The notes below the pieces were generated by a model. The model worked only from the letters and a program-made list of their open reading frames with translations, was not told the origin of the DNA and made no database searches. Positions 1 to 8,980 of a stretch of 64,000 bases of DNA are shown one piece after another. This DNA comes from Clostridiaceae bacterium (lineage in GTDB: Bacteria; Bacillota; Clostridia; UBA1212; DUPL01): positions 16,135 through 80,134 of the forward strand of contig DUPL01000068.1 of the NCBI GenBank assembly GCA_012838385.1, given 5' to 3'. The position numbers and the translations under genes were made by a program. Within the stretch, counting starts at the first letter, position 1; each line of letters starts with the position of its first letter.

Positions 1-1
1 T

Positions 2-253
2 GATGTTAATAATCCTAATCCAAACTGGAGGGACAATTTCAAACTTGCCATGCTGATGTTGGAAATGCTGGAAGAAAAGGTTCCAGGTATAACTAGAGGA
101 ATTTCCATGAGAAAAGATCCATATAATACAAACCTGGCAGACAGGGGAATACTTATTGAAATAGGATTCAATGGAAATTTGATTTCTGAGGTTGTTAACA
201 CATCTGAAATTGTAGCGGATGTACTGGGTGAAATTTATTCATACGAAGAATAA
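2..253 (+). CDS. spoIIP: Stage II sporulation protein P, C-terminal end (partial)
   Basis: The reading frame is open from base 2 and ends at a TAA at 251-253, so only the last 83 residues are present. The tail has a conserved Asn-Pro-Asn-Trp segment, a helix rich in Leu/Met/Glu, 'PGITRGISMRKDPYN' and 'GILIEIGFNGNLISEV'. This matches the end of the SpoIIP amidase/endopeptidase domain, where a Tyr-Asn-x-x-Leu segment precedes 'llIEvG'. SpoIIP degrades septal peptidoglycan during engulfment with SpoIID. In clostridia it commonly sits directly upstream of lepA, as here (20 nt gap). The identification rests on the short tail and on gene order. Confidence 0.8.
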   Translation, partial: DVNNPNPNWRDNFKLAMLMLEMLEEKVPGITRGISMRKDPYNTNLADRGILIEIGFNGNLISEVVNTSEIVADVLGEIYSYEE

Positions 254-273
254 ATAAAGATAGGGAGTAGCAT

Positions 274-2079
274 ATGAACAATCAGGATAAAATTAGGAAT
301 TTTTGCATAATTGCTCATATTGACCATGGAAAATCTACATTGGCTGACAGGATATTAGAACAGACTGGAGAGCTTTCCGAAAGGGAAATGGAGGAACAGG
401 TTCTGGACAACATGGACCTGGAAAGGGAAAGAGGAATTACTATTAAGGCGCGTTCCGTCAGATTGAATTATCTTGCCGATGATGGAGTTGAGTATATTTA
501 TAATCTTATTGACACCCCAGGTCATGTTGACTTTACTTATGAAGTATCAAGAACATTGGCTGCATGCGAAGGTGCAATCCTGGTGGTGGACGCAGCTCAG
601 GGAATTGAAGCACAAACTCTGGCAAATGTTTATATGGCCATGGATCACAACTTGGAAATTATCCCGGTTATAAACAAAATAGATTTGCCTGCAGCGCAAC
701 CTGAAGTTGTAAAGAAGGAAATCGAGGAGGTAATTGGCATACCTGCATCCGATGCTCCACTTATCTCTGCAAAGGCAGGTATAGGCATTAAGGATGTCCT
801 TGAAGAAATAGCAACCAGAATCCCATCACCATCAGGTGACAAGGAAGCTCCTCTTCAGGCACTGATTTTCGACTCCGTTTATGACACCTACAGAGGTGTA
901 ATCATATATGTAAAGGTTGTAAACGGCAGACTCAAAAAAGGCGATACAATCAAACTCATGTCAACAGAGAAAACCTTCATTATTACTGAACTAGGGTGGT
1001 TCAAGCCAGGCACTTTCTACCCATGTGACTCCTTGGAAACAGGGGAAGTTGGGTATATTGTGGCAAACATTAAAAACATACAGGATGCCAATGTTGGTGA
1101 TACTGTTACCCTAGTAAGCAATCCTGCCAAGAATCCTTTGCCAGGATACAAGAAAGCAAAACCAATGGTTTTTTGCGGAGTTTATCCTGTCGACGGTTCA
1201 GATTTTGAAGGATTAAGGGATGCTTTAGCTAAACTTCAGCTTAATGACGCATCGCTGGCTTTCGAACCTGAAACATCAAAAGCATTGGGATTTGGTTTCA
1301 GATGCGGATTCTTGGGACTTCTTCATATGGAGATTATACTTGAAAGAATTCAGAGAGAGTTTGATATCGACATCATTACCACAACACCAAGCGTTATATA
1401 CAGGATTTACAAAACAAATGGTGAGGTTCTGGAACTGGACAACCCAACAAACATGCCTTCTGTAAACATGATAGACCATATAGAAGAACCAATGGTGAAA
1501 GCATCCATACTGACTCCAGCGGAATTTGTCGGCAACATCATGGAGCTTACCATTGACAGAAGAGGTACGTTCCTTAACATGGATTATCTTGAGCGTGACA
1601 GGGTACTGCTTACTTACGAAATACCTCTAAACGAGGTCATTTACGACTACTTTGACGCACTAAAATCTAGAACAAAAGGCTATGCGTCACTAGATTATGA
1701 GATGACTGGCTACAAGGTTTCAAAGCTTGTAAGGCTTGACATATACGTAAATGGTGAAGTAGTGGACGCTCTTTCCTTTATCGTTCATGAAGAGAAAGCA
1801 TACCAAAGGGGAAGAAAGGTGGCTGAAAAGCTTAAGGAAGCAATTCCCAGACACCAGTTTGAAGTACCTATTCAGGCATACCTTGGCGGCAAGATCATAG
1901 CAAGGGAAACTGTTAAGGCATACAGAAAAGACGTTACGTCCAAATGCTATGGTGGCGACATTTCAAGAAAGAAGAAATTGCTTGAAAAACAGAAGGAAGG
2001 TAAAAAGCGTATGAGGCAGTTTGGCAGTGTGGAAATACCTCAAGAGGCTTTTCTTACCGTACTAAAGTTGGATGATTAA
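274..2079 (+). CDS. lepA: Elongation factor 4 (LepA), translational GTPase
   Basis: This is a 601-residue ribosome-bound GTPase of the EF-G-like family, thought to act on stalled or mistranslocated ribosomes in the cytoplasm. The G1 loop 'AHIDHGKST' lies near residue 14, followed by 'RERGITI', G3 'DTPGHVDF' near residue 80 and G4 'NKIDLP' near residue 132. The C-terminal LepA-specific region carries '[20 protein letters not shown]'. Length equals the family norm. The start at ATG 274 is preceded by a GGGAG ribosome binding site. It overlaps hemW by 8 nt, which suggests coupled translation. Confidence 0.97.
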   Translation: MNNQDKIRNFCIIAHIDHGKSTLADRILEQTGELSEREMEEQVLDNMDLERERGITIKARSVRLNYLADDGVEYIYNLIDTPGHVDFTYEVSRTLAACEGAILVVDAAQGIEAQTLANVYMAMDHNLEIIPVINKIDLPAAQPEVVKKEIEEVIGIPASDAPLISAKAGIGIKDVLEEIATRIPSPSGDKEAPLQALIFDSVYDTYRGVIIYVKVVNGRLKKGDTIKLMSTEKTFIITELGWFKPGTFYPCDSLETGEVGYIVANIKNIQDANVGDTVTLVSNPAKNPLPGYKKAKPMVFCGVYPVDGSDFEGLRDALAKLQLNDASLAFEPETSKALGFGFRCGFLGLLHMEIILERIQREFDIDIITTTPSVIYRIYKTNGEVLELDNPTNMPSVNMIDHIEEPMVKASILTPAEFVGNIMELTIDRRGTFLNMDYLERDRVLLTYEIPLNEVIYDYFDALKSRTKGYASLDYEMTGYKVSKLVRLDIYVNGEVVDALSFIVHEEKAYQRGRKVAEKLKEAIPRHQFEVPIQAYLGGKIIARETVKAYRKDVTSKCYGGDISRKKKLLEKQKEGKKRMRQFGSVEIPQEAFLTVLKLDD

Positions 2080-3229
2080 CATGCATGCTGAAGATTTTGG
2101 CATATATGTCCATATACCATTTTGTGAAAGAAAGTGCATATATTGCGACTTTCTTTCATTTGGTATTAATACTATTGGCAATGAAAGCGTAGAAAAGTAT
2201 TTTGACACTCTCTATCTTGAAATGAATAAAAAGAAAGAAAGTGTCAATAAAACTATTACCAGCATATTCATTGGGGGAGGCACTCCTTCCATTGTTGAAC
2301 CGAAACTAATTCATTCACTTATTGAAAAACTTAGAAAAAACTTTGTAATTGCAAAGGATGCTGAAATAACGATTGAAGCAAACCCTGGCACTGTAAAAAA
2401 AGATGATTTTTTAATGTATAAGGATGCTGGCATTAACAGAATTAGTTTCGGCATTCAGTCCTTGAATGATGATCTTGCGAAATTTCTAGGCAGAATACAT
2501 ACAAAAGAAGATTCCATCAACGCCATCAGAAATGCTCAAAAGGCTGGATTTGAAAACATTAACGCTGATGTTTTAGTTGGTGTGCCCAATCAAAGCGTTG
2601 ATGTATTCATGAGCACATTAATAGAGCTGGCAAATCTAAATGTTCCTCACATATCTGCGTACAGCTTGATTCTGGAGGAAGAGACTAGTTTGTATGATAT
2701 GATTGATAAGGGAATTGTTAAGTTGCCAAAGGATGAATTGGACAGGCAAATGTACCATAAATGTTTGGAATATTTGATGTCCAAAGAATATATTCACTAT
2801 GAGATATCCAATTTTGCATTAAACGGATATGAATGCAGGCACAATCTTCTTTATTGGCACTGCAATGAATATTTGGGTCTTGGTCTTGGTGCATCTTCAT
2901 ACATAAACAGTATAAGATTTAGAAATACGAGTAATTTTAGAGACTACCTTAGTCTTGATTTTAACGTATTTAATGAAGAAGTATTAAGTGATACCGATAA
3001 GATGAATGAATTTATGCTCCTTGGCTTTAGATTAACAAAAGGACCTGATCCTAAGATGTTTTACAAGAGGTTTAACAAGTTTTATCATATTATATACAAG
3101 GAAGTCTTGGATAAGCTCGAAAGGTTGGGTCTTATACAGATTTCTAATGTGAAAGGCAAATTCATATCCTACTGTTTGACTGGAAAAGGATATGATTTTG
3201 CGAATCAGGTTTTTATGGAGTTTGTGTGA
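2072..3229 (+). CDS. hemW: HemW-type radical SAM protein (coproporphyrinogen oxidase-like heme chaperone)
   Basis: A radical SAM protein of 385 residues with the cluster motif 'CERKCIYC' (CxxxCxxC) near residue 18, then 'FIGGGTPS' and 'IEANPGT', and the strand '[13 protein letters not shown]' typical of the HemN/HemW superfamily. Placement after lepA and a length close to 380 fit HemW, now regarded as a heme-binding chaperone, rather than the longer HemN decarboxylase. The ATG at 2072 overlaps the lepA stop. A second in-frame ATG at 2081 directly after that stop is an equally possible start. It runs into the next gene at a TGATATG junction. Confidence 0.9.
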   Translation: MINMHAEDFGIYVHIPFCERKCIYCDFLSFGINTIGNESVEKYFDTLYLEMNKKKESVNKTITSIFIGGGTPSIVEPKLIHSLIEKLRKNFVIAKDAEITIEANPGTVKKDDFLMYKDAGINRISFGIQSLNDDLAKFLGRIHTKEDSINAIRNAQKAGFENINADVLVGVPNQSVDVFMSTLIELANLNVPHISAYSLILEEETSLYDMIDKGIVKLPKDELDRQMYHKCLEYLMSKEYIHYEISNFALNGYECRHNLLYWHCNEYLGLGLGASSYINSIRFRNTSNFRDYLSLDFNVFNEEVLSDTDKMNEFMLLGFRLTKGPDPKMFYKRFNKFYHIIYKEVLDKLERLGLIQISNVKGKFISYCLTGKGYDFANQVFMEFV

Positions 3230-3230
3230 T

Positions 3231-5570
3231 ATGGAAAAGTATGAAATCAGTATAAGAACATTGGTGGAGTTTATTCTCAGATACGGAGACATAACAACAA
3301 GCGACAAGCCGGGCCAAAATGTTGAAAGAGCCCAGTATGGTGCCCATATCCATAAAAAACTTCAACAGGAATTTGAAAAAGAGAAAGATTACAACAAAGA
3401 AGCGTATGTAAGGCATACCTATGAAAAAAGTGATATATCCCTTACAGTCACCGGTCGTGCAGATGGCTGGTATATAACTGATGACAAATTGTACGTGGAT
3501 GAAATAAAGACTGTGGAATTTGATTTGGAGATAATGGAGGAAATTGATCCATTGCATCTGGCTCAAGCCATGTGCTATGCATATGTTCTCTCATTAGATG
3601 AAAAGATGAATTCAATAGTTAATGTTATCTACTACAACATTCACACTGATGAGAAAAGAATAATGCAAAAAGAGTATACTTTTGCCGAACTTGAGGAATT
3701 CTTTCTAAATCTCTGCGAGAGATACATATCCTGGATTTCCTTCGACAGGGAAAGAAAAGTAAAATTACATGTGCAGTTAAAAGAATTGAAGTTTCCTTTT
3801 CCCATGTACAGAGAAGGACAGAGACAACTGTGCACTGCTGTATACAGGACAATAGAAAGGGAAAACAAGCTTCTTGTTCAAGCTCCTACCGGTATAGGAA
3901 AAACCATATCCGTATTGTTTCCATCTTTGAAAGCTGTAGCTGAAGGAAAGGGCGGGAGAATATTTTTTCTCACTGCGCGAAACGCAGGAGTTCTTGCCCC
4001 TCAGGATACGCTATTGATGCTTAATTCAAAAGCAAATGATTTGTCATTTATAGCGCTGACAGCAAAGGAGAAGATATGTCCCTTTGAGCTTGCATGTAAT
4101 CCAGAGGATTGCGAATACGCAAAAGGACATTATGACAGAATAAATGATGCGGTATTTGAAAGCATCAATAATTACCGCCTATTTACAAGAGATGTTATTG
4201 AAAAGATATCGAAAAAACATAAGGTGTGTCCTTTTGAGTTTTCCTTGGATGTTTCCGAGTGGGTGGATGTTGTTATTGGCGACTACAACTATCTTTTTGA
4301 CCCCAGGGTCTACTTGAAACGCTTCTTTTCAAGCAAGCAGGACCATGTTTTTTTAGTAGATGAAGCGCACAACTTGATTGACAGAACTAGGGATATGTAT
4401 ACCCAGAAACTGTATAAAAAGTCGTTTTCAGAGGTTAGGAAGAAGTTTAAAGACAGAGAAAATGGCAGGAATGTATACAACAAAGCAGGCAAAGTCATTC
4501 GTTATTTTAATAAATTGAATAAAAGCCTTGACGACAAAGATTATGTCGTAACCGAAGAGTTTGACAATACCATGTACATGCTCGTTAACGACTTCACGGT
4601 CTGTTTGACGGAGTTTCTTCATAAGGTGGGTAGTGACGACGAAAAAGTAACAGAGCTTTTCATGAACTGTCTTTTCTTCTGCAAACTTTTAGAGATATAT
4701 GATGAAAGGTTCTGCTATTACACACGAAAAGAAAATAGTGATATTTTTGCTTGCGTGTATCTTGCTGATCCTTCAAAAATAATTGGGGAGACACTGGAGC
4801 TTGGAAGAAGTGCAATTTTGTTTTCTGGTACATTGGAACCTCTTCAATATTATTATCAAGGGTTTGGAGTAAAGGAAGATGACAAAATATTTTCCGTTTC
4901 GTCTCCGTTCCCAAAAGAGAACAGAAAGGTCTTCATTTGCACGGATGTTTCGACCCGGTACAAAAAAAGGGCATTTTATTATGAATTGATTGCAGAATAT
5001 ATACTGGGGTTGGCATCTCTTCAAAAAGGAAACTTCATAGTTTACTTCAGTTCATACAGATATTTAAAGGATGTAGCAAATTGTCTTCCTGCCGAGCTTA
5101 TGGATATAACTGTGTTTATACAACCCCAGACACAGGATCCTGATGAAAGAGAACAGTTTGTCCATGATTTCAAATCAGAACCGGATGGTGTCAGGATAGG
5201 TCTTTGTGTTCTTGGAGGAATATATTCCGAAGGTATTGACCTTGCAGGTGACAGGCTTGGTGGGGTAATTGTGGTTGGAGTTGGACTGCCTCAGGTATGC
5301 TTGGAAAGAGATATTATTAAGATGGTGTATGATAGAAACCAATGGGGCAGCGGTTTTATGAATGCTTATGTTTTTCCAGGTATAAACAAGGTTCTTCAGG
5401 CAGCGGGAAGAGTTATTCGAACTGAAACAGACAAAGGATTTATTGTGCTGTTGGATGAAAGATTTAATGAAAACCCGTATAAATCGTTACTGCCTGAAGA
5501 TATGAAATCTGGATGTTTATACAATAAAAATGATTGTATTAAGGAAATAAAAAAGTTAATGGAAAGTTAA
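3231..5570 (+). CDS. XPD/DinG-type iron-sulfur DNA helicase with N-terminal PD-(D/E)XK-like domain
   Basis: A 779-residue superfamily 2 helicase. The start is placed at ATG 3231, two bases after the hemW stop. The front 180 residues contain 'GRADGW' and 'YVDEIKTVE' (about residue 88), the Asp...Glu-x-Lys pattern of a RecB-like PD-(D/E)XK nuclease. The helicase core has Walker A 'APTGIGKT' (about 218), a four-cysteine Fe-S region between the Walker boxes (Cys near 283, 290, 295 and 332), the DEAH box 'VDEAHN' (about 375) and motif VI 'QAAGRVIRTETD' (about 722). The family unwinds DNA 5'-3' in repair. Nuclease activity is inferred from motif order only. Confidence 0.85.
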   Translation: MEKYEISIRTLVEFILRYGDITTSDKPGQNVERAQYGAHIHKKLQQEFEKEKDYNKEAYVRHTYEKSDISLTVTGRADGWYITDDKLYVDEIKTVEFDLEIMEEIDPLHLAQAMCYAYVLSLDEKMNSIVNVIYYNIHTDEKRIMQKEYTFAELEEFFLNLCERYISWISFDRERKVKLHVQLKELKFPFPMYREGQRQLCTAVYRTIERENKLLVQAPTGIGKTISVLFPSLKAVAEGKGGRIFFLTARNAGVLAPQDTLLMLNSKANDLSFIALTAKEKICPFELACNPEDCEYAKGHYDRINDAVFESINNYRLFTRDVIEKISKKHKVCPFEFSLDVSEWVDVVIGDYNYLFDPRVYLKRFFSSKQDHVFLVDEAHNLIDRTRDMYTQKLYKKSFSEVRKKFKDRENGRNVYNKAGKVIRYFNKLNKSLDDKDYVVTEEFDNTMYMLVNDFTVCLTEFLHKVGSDDEKVTELFMNCLFFCKLLEIYDERFCYYTRKENSDIFACVYLADPSKIIGETLELGRSAILFSGTLEPLQYYYQGFGVKEDDKIFSVSSPFPKENRKVFICTDVSTRYKKRAFYYELIAEYILGLASLQKGNFIVYFSSYRYLKDVANCLPAELMDITVFIQPQTQDPDEREQFVHDFKSEPDGVRIGLCVLGGIYSEGIDLAGDRLGGVIVVGVGLPQVCLERDIIKMVYDRNQWGSGFMNAYVFPGINKVLQAAGRVIRTETDKGFIVLLDERFNENPYKSLLPEDMKSGCLYNKNDCIKEIKKLMES

Positions 5571-5612
5571 CCACTAATGCTTATAATCCGGTGGGTTTTG
5601 GGTTCCATTTAA

Positions 5613-5641
5613 TTGACTTAATTTACTAGTTGTTATATAAT
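5613..5641 (+). promoter_or_regulatory. Sigma-A promoter for the carboxyltransferase operon
   Basis: TTGACT at 5613-5618 and TATAAT at 5636-5641 are separated by 17 bp. This near-consensus promoter lies in the 128-nt gap before the carboxyltransferase gene, so the three-gene complex likely has its own transcription start near 5648. Confidence 0.8.
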
Positions 5642-5698
5642 TGAATAGATTTGGATTTAATTTAAGAATGATTATCTAAGAACTTTAGGGGTGTAGCA

Positions 5699-7087
5699 AT
5701 GGATATAAGAGAAAGAATTTTGGGCATTTTTGATGAAGCATCTTTTGTAGAAATAGATGCATTCCTCCAATCTCGTCAATCGACGTCTGATGACAGCGCC
5801 AAAGGTGACGGGGTATTGTCCGGATATGGTACTATAAACGGAAGACTAGTCTATGTGGCTGCACAAGACAGGAACTTCTTAGGAGGTGCATTGGGAGAGA
5901 TTCATGCATCAAAAATTGCAAGAGCTATCAACATGGCAGTATCTGTCGGTGCGCCTGTATTCCTTGTATTTGATTCACAAGGCGCAAGACTAAAAGAAGG
6001 CCTGTTGGCACTCAATGGATATGGTGAAATAATGCAGGCTGTTTCAAACGCATCAGGAATGGTTCCTGTAATATCCGTTTGTTGTGGCAACGCATACGGA
6101 TTGACATCCTACGCATTGGAAATGGCTGATTTTGTGATTATGACAGATAATGGCCGCATGGCTGTTACTACTCCTGCTGTCATAAAGGCATCCGACAAAA
6201 ATGCAGGCGACGAGGTTGGAAATGCAAACTTTAATGAAAAAGTCAGCGGCAACGCAGACCTTGTTTGCACCGACGCAGAATTACCTTATATTTTGCGCAA
6301 ACTGGTTTCCTTGCTCCCTGACAACAATTTGACTGGTGCACCTCAAGTTGAATGTACGGATGATTTGAACAGAAGTTTGGATATAAATACTGATGACCTT
6401 GACATACGCAACTGGTTACTACAAATTGCTGATATTGATTCATATTTCGAACTGAAACAGAATTATGCAACTGAAATAATTACAGCATTTATAAGGCTTA
6501 ACGGAAGGGTTGTTGGAACTGTTGCCAACAATGGACTTCTTACCGGGGAAGCCATGAGCAAAGCTGCAAGGTTTGTGAGATTCTGCGACACATTTAATAT
6601 TCCTGTGTTGACCCTGACAAATGCTGAAGGGTTTGTAAAAAACCAGGAAGAGGAAGAAAATGGAATTGTAAGAAATGCTGCAAAACTTGCTCATGCTTTT
6701 GCTGGCTGCACTGTTCCAAAAGTGAATGTGGTTTTGAACAAGGCATATGGCGGAGCTTATGTTTTAATGAACAGCAAGCACCTGGGCTCGGATTTGGTAT
6801 ATGCCCTTGAAAATGCAGTAATAGCTCCACTTTCCGATGTGGCATCTGCAGTTATGCTGTTCCAGGATGAAATTGCAACAAGTGATGATCCTGTAAAAAC
6901 CAGAGAAGAAAAGGCTCAGGAATATGCAGAAAAATATGCAAACCCATACGAGGCTGCAAAACTGGGTTATGTTGATGACATCATCAGACCAGAAGAACTG
7001 CGTGTGCGCGTGATTAGCGCATTTGAAATGCTTCTTGGAAAGAGAAAGCACTCCTTGCCAAGAAAGCACATTAATGTCAATTTATAA
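5699..7087 (+). CDS. Biotin-dependent acyl-CoA carboxyltransferase subunit (MmdA / transcarboxylase 12S-like)
   Basis: A 462-residue member of the crotonase-fold carboxyltransferase family, which moves CO2 between carboxybiotin and an acyl-CoA (propionyl- or acetyl-CoA). The N-terminal half has 'AAQDRNFLGGALGEIHASKI' followed by an oxyanion-hole Gly-rich region; the C-terminal half has 'KVNVVLNKAYGGAYVLMNSK', typical of the beta-like and alpha-like halves of PCC-beta/MmdA. It is about 50 residues shorter than typical 12S or MmdA proteins. It is the first gene of an operon with a biotin carrier 20 nt downstream and an OadA-like subunit after that. Substrate is inferred from these partners, not from diagnostic residues. 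Confidence 0.88.
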   Translation: MDIRERILGIFDEASFVEIDAFLQSRQSTSDDSAKGDGVLSGYGTINGRLVYVAAQDRNFLGGALGEIHASKIARAINMAVSVGAPVFLVFDSQGARLKEGLLALNGYGEIMQAVSNASGMVPVISVCCGNAYGLTSYALEMADFVIMTDNGRMAVTTPAVIKASDKNAGDEVGNANFNEKVSGNADLVCTDAELPYILRKLVSLLPDNNLTGAPQVECTDDLNRSLDINTDDLDIRNWLLQIADIDSYFELKQNYATEIITAFIRLNGRVVGTVANNGLLTGEAMSKAARFVRFCDTFNIPVLTLTNAEGFVKNQEEEENGIVRNAAKLAHAFAGCTVPKVNVVLNKAYGGAYVLMNSKHLGSDLVYALENAVIAPLSDVASAVMLFQDEIATSDDPVKTREEKAQEYAEKYANPYEAAKLGYVDDIIRPEELRVRVISAFEMLLGKRKHSLPRKHINVNL

Positions 7088-7107
7088 CTTTAACGGAGGT
7101 AATATAG

Positions 7108-7515
7108 ATGAAAAAATATGTTGTTACAGTAAATGGCACTTCCTATGAGGTTATGGTAGAGGAAGTTTCTGATAGTGGTAATGTAGCTCCACAAGCAACT
7201 CAAGTTGTCAAACAAGAACCTGTTGCAAAGGCTGAACCTGCACCAGCTCCCGCACAACCGAAACCAACAGCTCCAAAGCCGATATCAACAGGCACTGCAG
7301 GAGCAAAAGACTTGAATTGCCCAATGCCAGGCACTATCGTTAAGATTGCCGTTAAACCAGGGGATTCCTTGAAGAAGGGAGATTTAATTTTGGTACTGGA
7401 AGCAATGAAGATGGAGAACGACATTGTGGCTTCTGAAGATTGTGTTGTTGCATCTGTAAATGTACAACAGGGTGCTTCCGTTAACTCAGGTGACGTTCTA
7501 ATAACATATAACTAA
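7108..7515 (+). CDS. Biotin carboxyl carrier protein (1.3S-like / gamma subunit)
   Basis: A 135-residue carrier. The first 20 residues form a small strand pair, then a Pro/Ala-rich flexible linker (about residues 28-60), then the biotinyl domain with 'CPMPGTIVKI' and the biotinylation motif 'EAMKMEND', in which Lys101 is the attachment site. It would shuttle carboxybiotin between the flanking carboxyltransferases. A strong GGAGG ribosome binding site precedes the ATG. The architecture matches the carriers of sodium-pumping decarboxylases and of propionibacterial transcarboxylase. Confidence 0.95.
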   Translation: MKKYVVTVNGTSYEVMVEEVSDSGNVAPQATQVVKQEPVAKAEPAPAPAQPKPTAPKPISTGTAGAKDLNCPMPGTIVKIAVKPGDSLKKGDLILVLEAMKMENDIVASEDCVVASVNVQQGASVNSGDVLITYN

Positions 7516-7529
7516 GCGAGGGTTGATAA

Positions 7530-8927
7530 ATGGCTAAAGTAAGAATAACTGAAACAGTATTGCGAGATGCTCATCAATCTCTTATTGCAACAAGAATGAA
7601 AACTGATGAGATGTTGCCAATCATTGAAAAGCTTGACAAGGTGGGGTACAACGCTCTTGAAGCTTGGGGAGGAGCAACCTTCGACGCATCATTAAGATTC
7701 CTGAATGAAGATCCTTGGGAAAGGTTAAGAAAATTCAAGGACCATGCGAAGAACACTCCGCTTCAGATGCTGCTTAGGGGTCAGAACATACTTGGTTACA
7801 AACATTATGCGGACGATGTGGTTGAATACTTTGTACAAAAGTCTGTGGCAAATGGTATAGATATCATAAGAATTTTTGATGCGCTTAATGACTTTAGAAA
7901 TATAGAGAAGGCCATGAAGGCATGTATTAAAGAAGGTGGACACCCTCAAGGCTCTATTAGTTATACGATAAGCCCATACCACAGCCTTGAAGTATTTGTT
8001 GAAGATGCAAAAAGGCTTGAAAACATGGGTGCTCAATCCATATGTATTAAGGACATGGCAGGTCTTCTGATTCCATACGAAGCGTACAACCTGGTTAAAG
8101 CCATCAAGGAAAATGTGTCTGTTCCAATAGAACTGCACACCCACTATACCAGCGGCTGCGGTAGCATGACGTATCTAAAAGCCATTGAAGCCGGTGTGGA
8201 CATAATAGACACTGCTATTTCACCTTTTGCATTGGGAACTTCACAGCCACCAACGGAACCAATAGTTGCAACCTTGAAAGGAACAGAATACGATACGGGG
8301 CTTGATTTAAATCTGCTCAGTGAGATTGCAGACTACTTCAGACCTATAAGGGAGAAGTATCTGGAATCCAGCCAACTGGATCCAAAAGTGCTCGGCGTTG
8401 ATATCAACACCCTTATATACCAGGTTCCCGGAGGAATGTTGTCAAACTTGGTTTCACAGCTCAAGCAGGCCAATGCCATGGACAAATTCAACGATGTTCT
8501 GAATGAAGTACCAAGAGTTCGTGAAGATTTAGGATTCCCTCCACTTGTTACTCCTACAAGCCAGATTGTTGGAACGCAAGCTGTTTTGAATGTGCTTAGC
8601 GGTGAGAGATACAAGATGGTGCCAAAAGAAACAAAGGGGCTGGTAAAGGGTGAATATGGAAAAACTCCAGCACCAATAAAGGATGAAATTAAAGAGCTTA
8701 TCTTAAAAGGTGAGAAGGAAATTACATGCAGACCTGCTGATTTGATTGAACCTGAGCTTGACAAGATAAGGGAAGAAATCAAGGAATATATTGAGCAGGA
8801 TGAAGACGTTCTCACTTACGCTCTTTTCCCACAGCCAGCAGTAAATTACTTTAAATACAGGCAGGCACAAAAATACAACGTGGATGCGTCTGAAGCAGAT
8901 TTTGAAAATTCAGTACATCCTGTATAA
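7530..8927 (+). CDS. oadA: Oxaloacetate/pyruvate carboxyltransferase subunit (OadA / transcarboxylase 5S-like)
   Basis: A 465-residue protein with an HMG-CoA-lyase-like TIM barrel: 'ETVLRDAHQSLIATRM' at the N-terminus, 'EAWGGATFD', 'RIFDALND', 'CIKDMAGL' and the metal-binding 'ELHTHYTSG'. The C-terminal conserved carboxylase region follows ('DINTLIYQVPGGMLSNLVSQ'). It lacks a fused biotin domain, as expected with a separate carrier next door. The family transfers CO2 between oxaloacetate/pyruvate and biotin. No OadB/MmdB membrane pump follows; the operon ends in a terminator at 8936-8969. The set therefore resembles a soluble transcarboxylase more than a decarboxylase pump. Confidence 0.92.
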   Translation: MAKVRITETVLRDAHQSLIATRMKTDEMLPIIEKLDKVGYNALEAWGGATFDASLRFLNEDPWERLRKFKDHAKNTPLQMLLRGQNILGYKHYADDVVEYFVQKSVANGIDIIRIFDALNDFRNIEKAMKACIKEGGHPQGSISYTISPYHSLEVFVEDAKRLENMGAQSICIKDMAGLLIPYEAYNLVKAIKENVSVPIELHTHYTSGCGSMTYLKAIEAGVDIIDTAISPFALGTSQPPTEPIVATLKGTEYDTGLDLNLLSEIADYFRPIREKYLESSQLDPKVLGVDINTLIYQVPGGMLSNLVSQLKQANAMDKFNDVLNEVPRVREDLGFPPLVTPTSQIVGTQAVLNVLSGERYKMVPKETKGLVKGEYGKTPAPIKDEIKELILKGEKEITCRPADLIEPELDKIREEIKEYIEQDEDVLTYALFPQPAVNYFKYRQAQKYNVDASEADFENSVHPV

Positions 8928-8935
8928 GAAAAGAT

Positions 8936-8969
8936 TTGCGCTTATATTATTTTAAGCGCAATATTTTTT
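8936..8969 (+). terminator. Rho-independent terminator after the carboxyltransferase operon
   Basis: A perfect 9-bp stem (TTGCGCTTA / TAAGCGCAA, 8936-8944 and 8953-8961) is followed by a run of six T residues starting at 8964. Confidence 0.85.
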
Positions 8970-8980
8970 AGGGAGAAAAT

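Noticed and set aside
8333..8815. A 160-codon minus-strand open frame inside the OadA-like gene
   Set aside because: It is antisense to a strongly conserved enzyme, is rich in Ser/Ile/Phe as expected for a mirror frame, and has no ribosome binding site.
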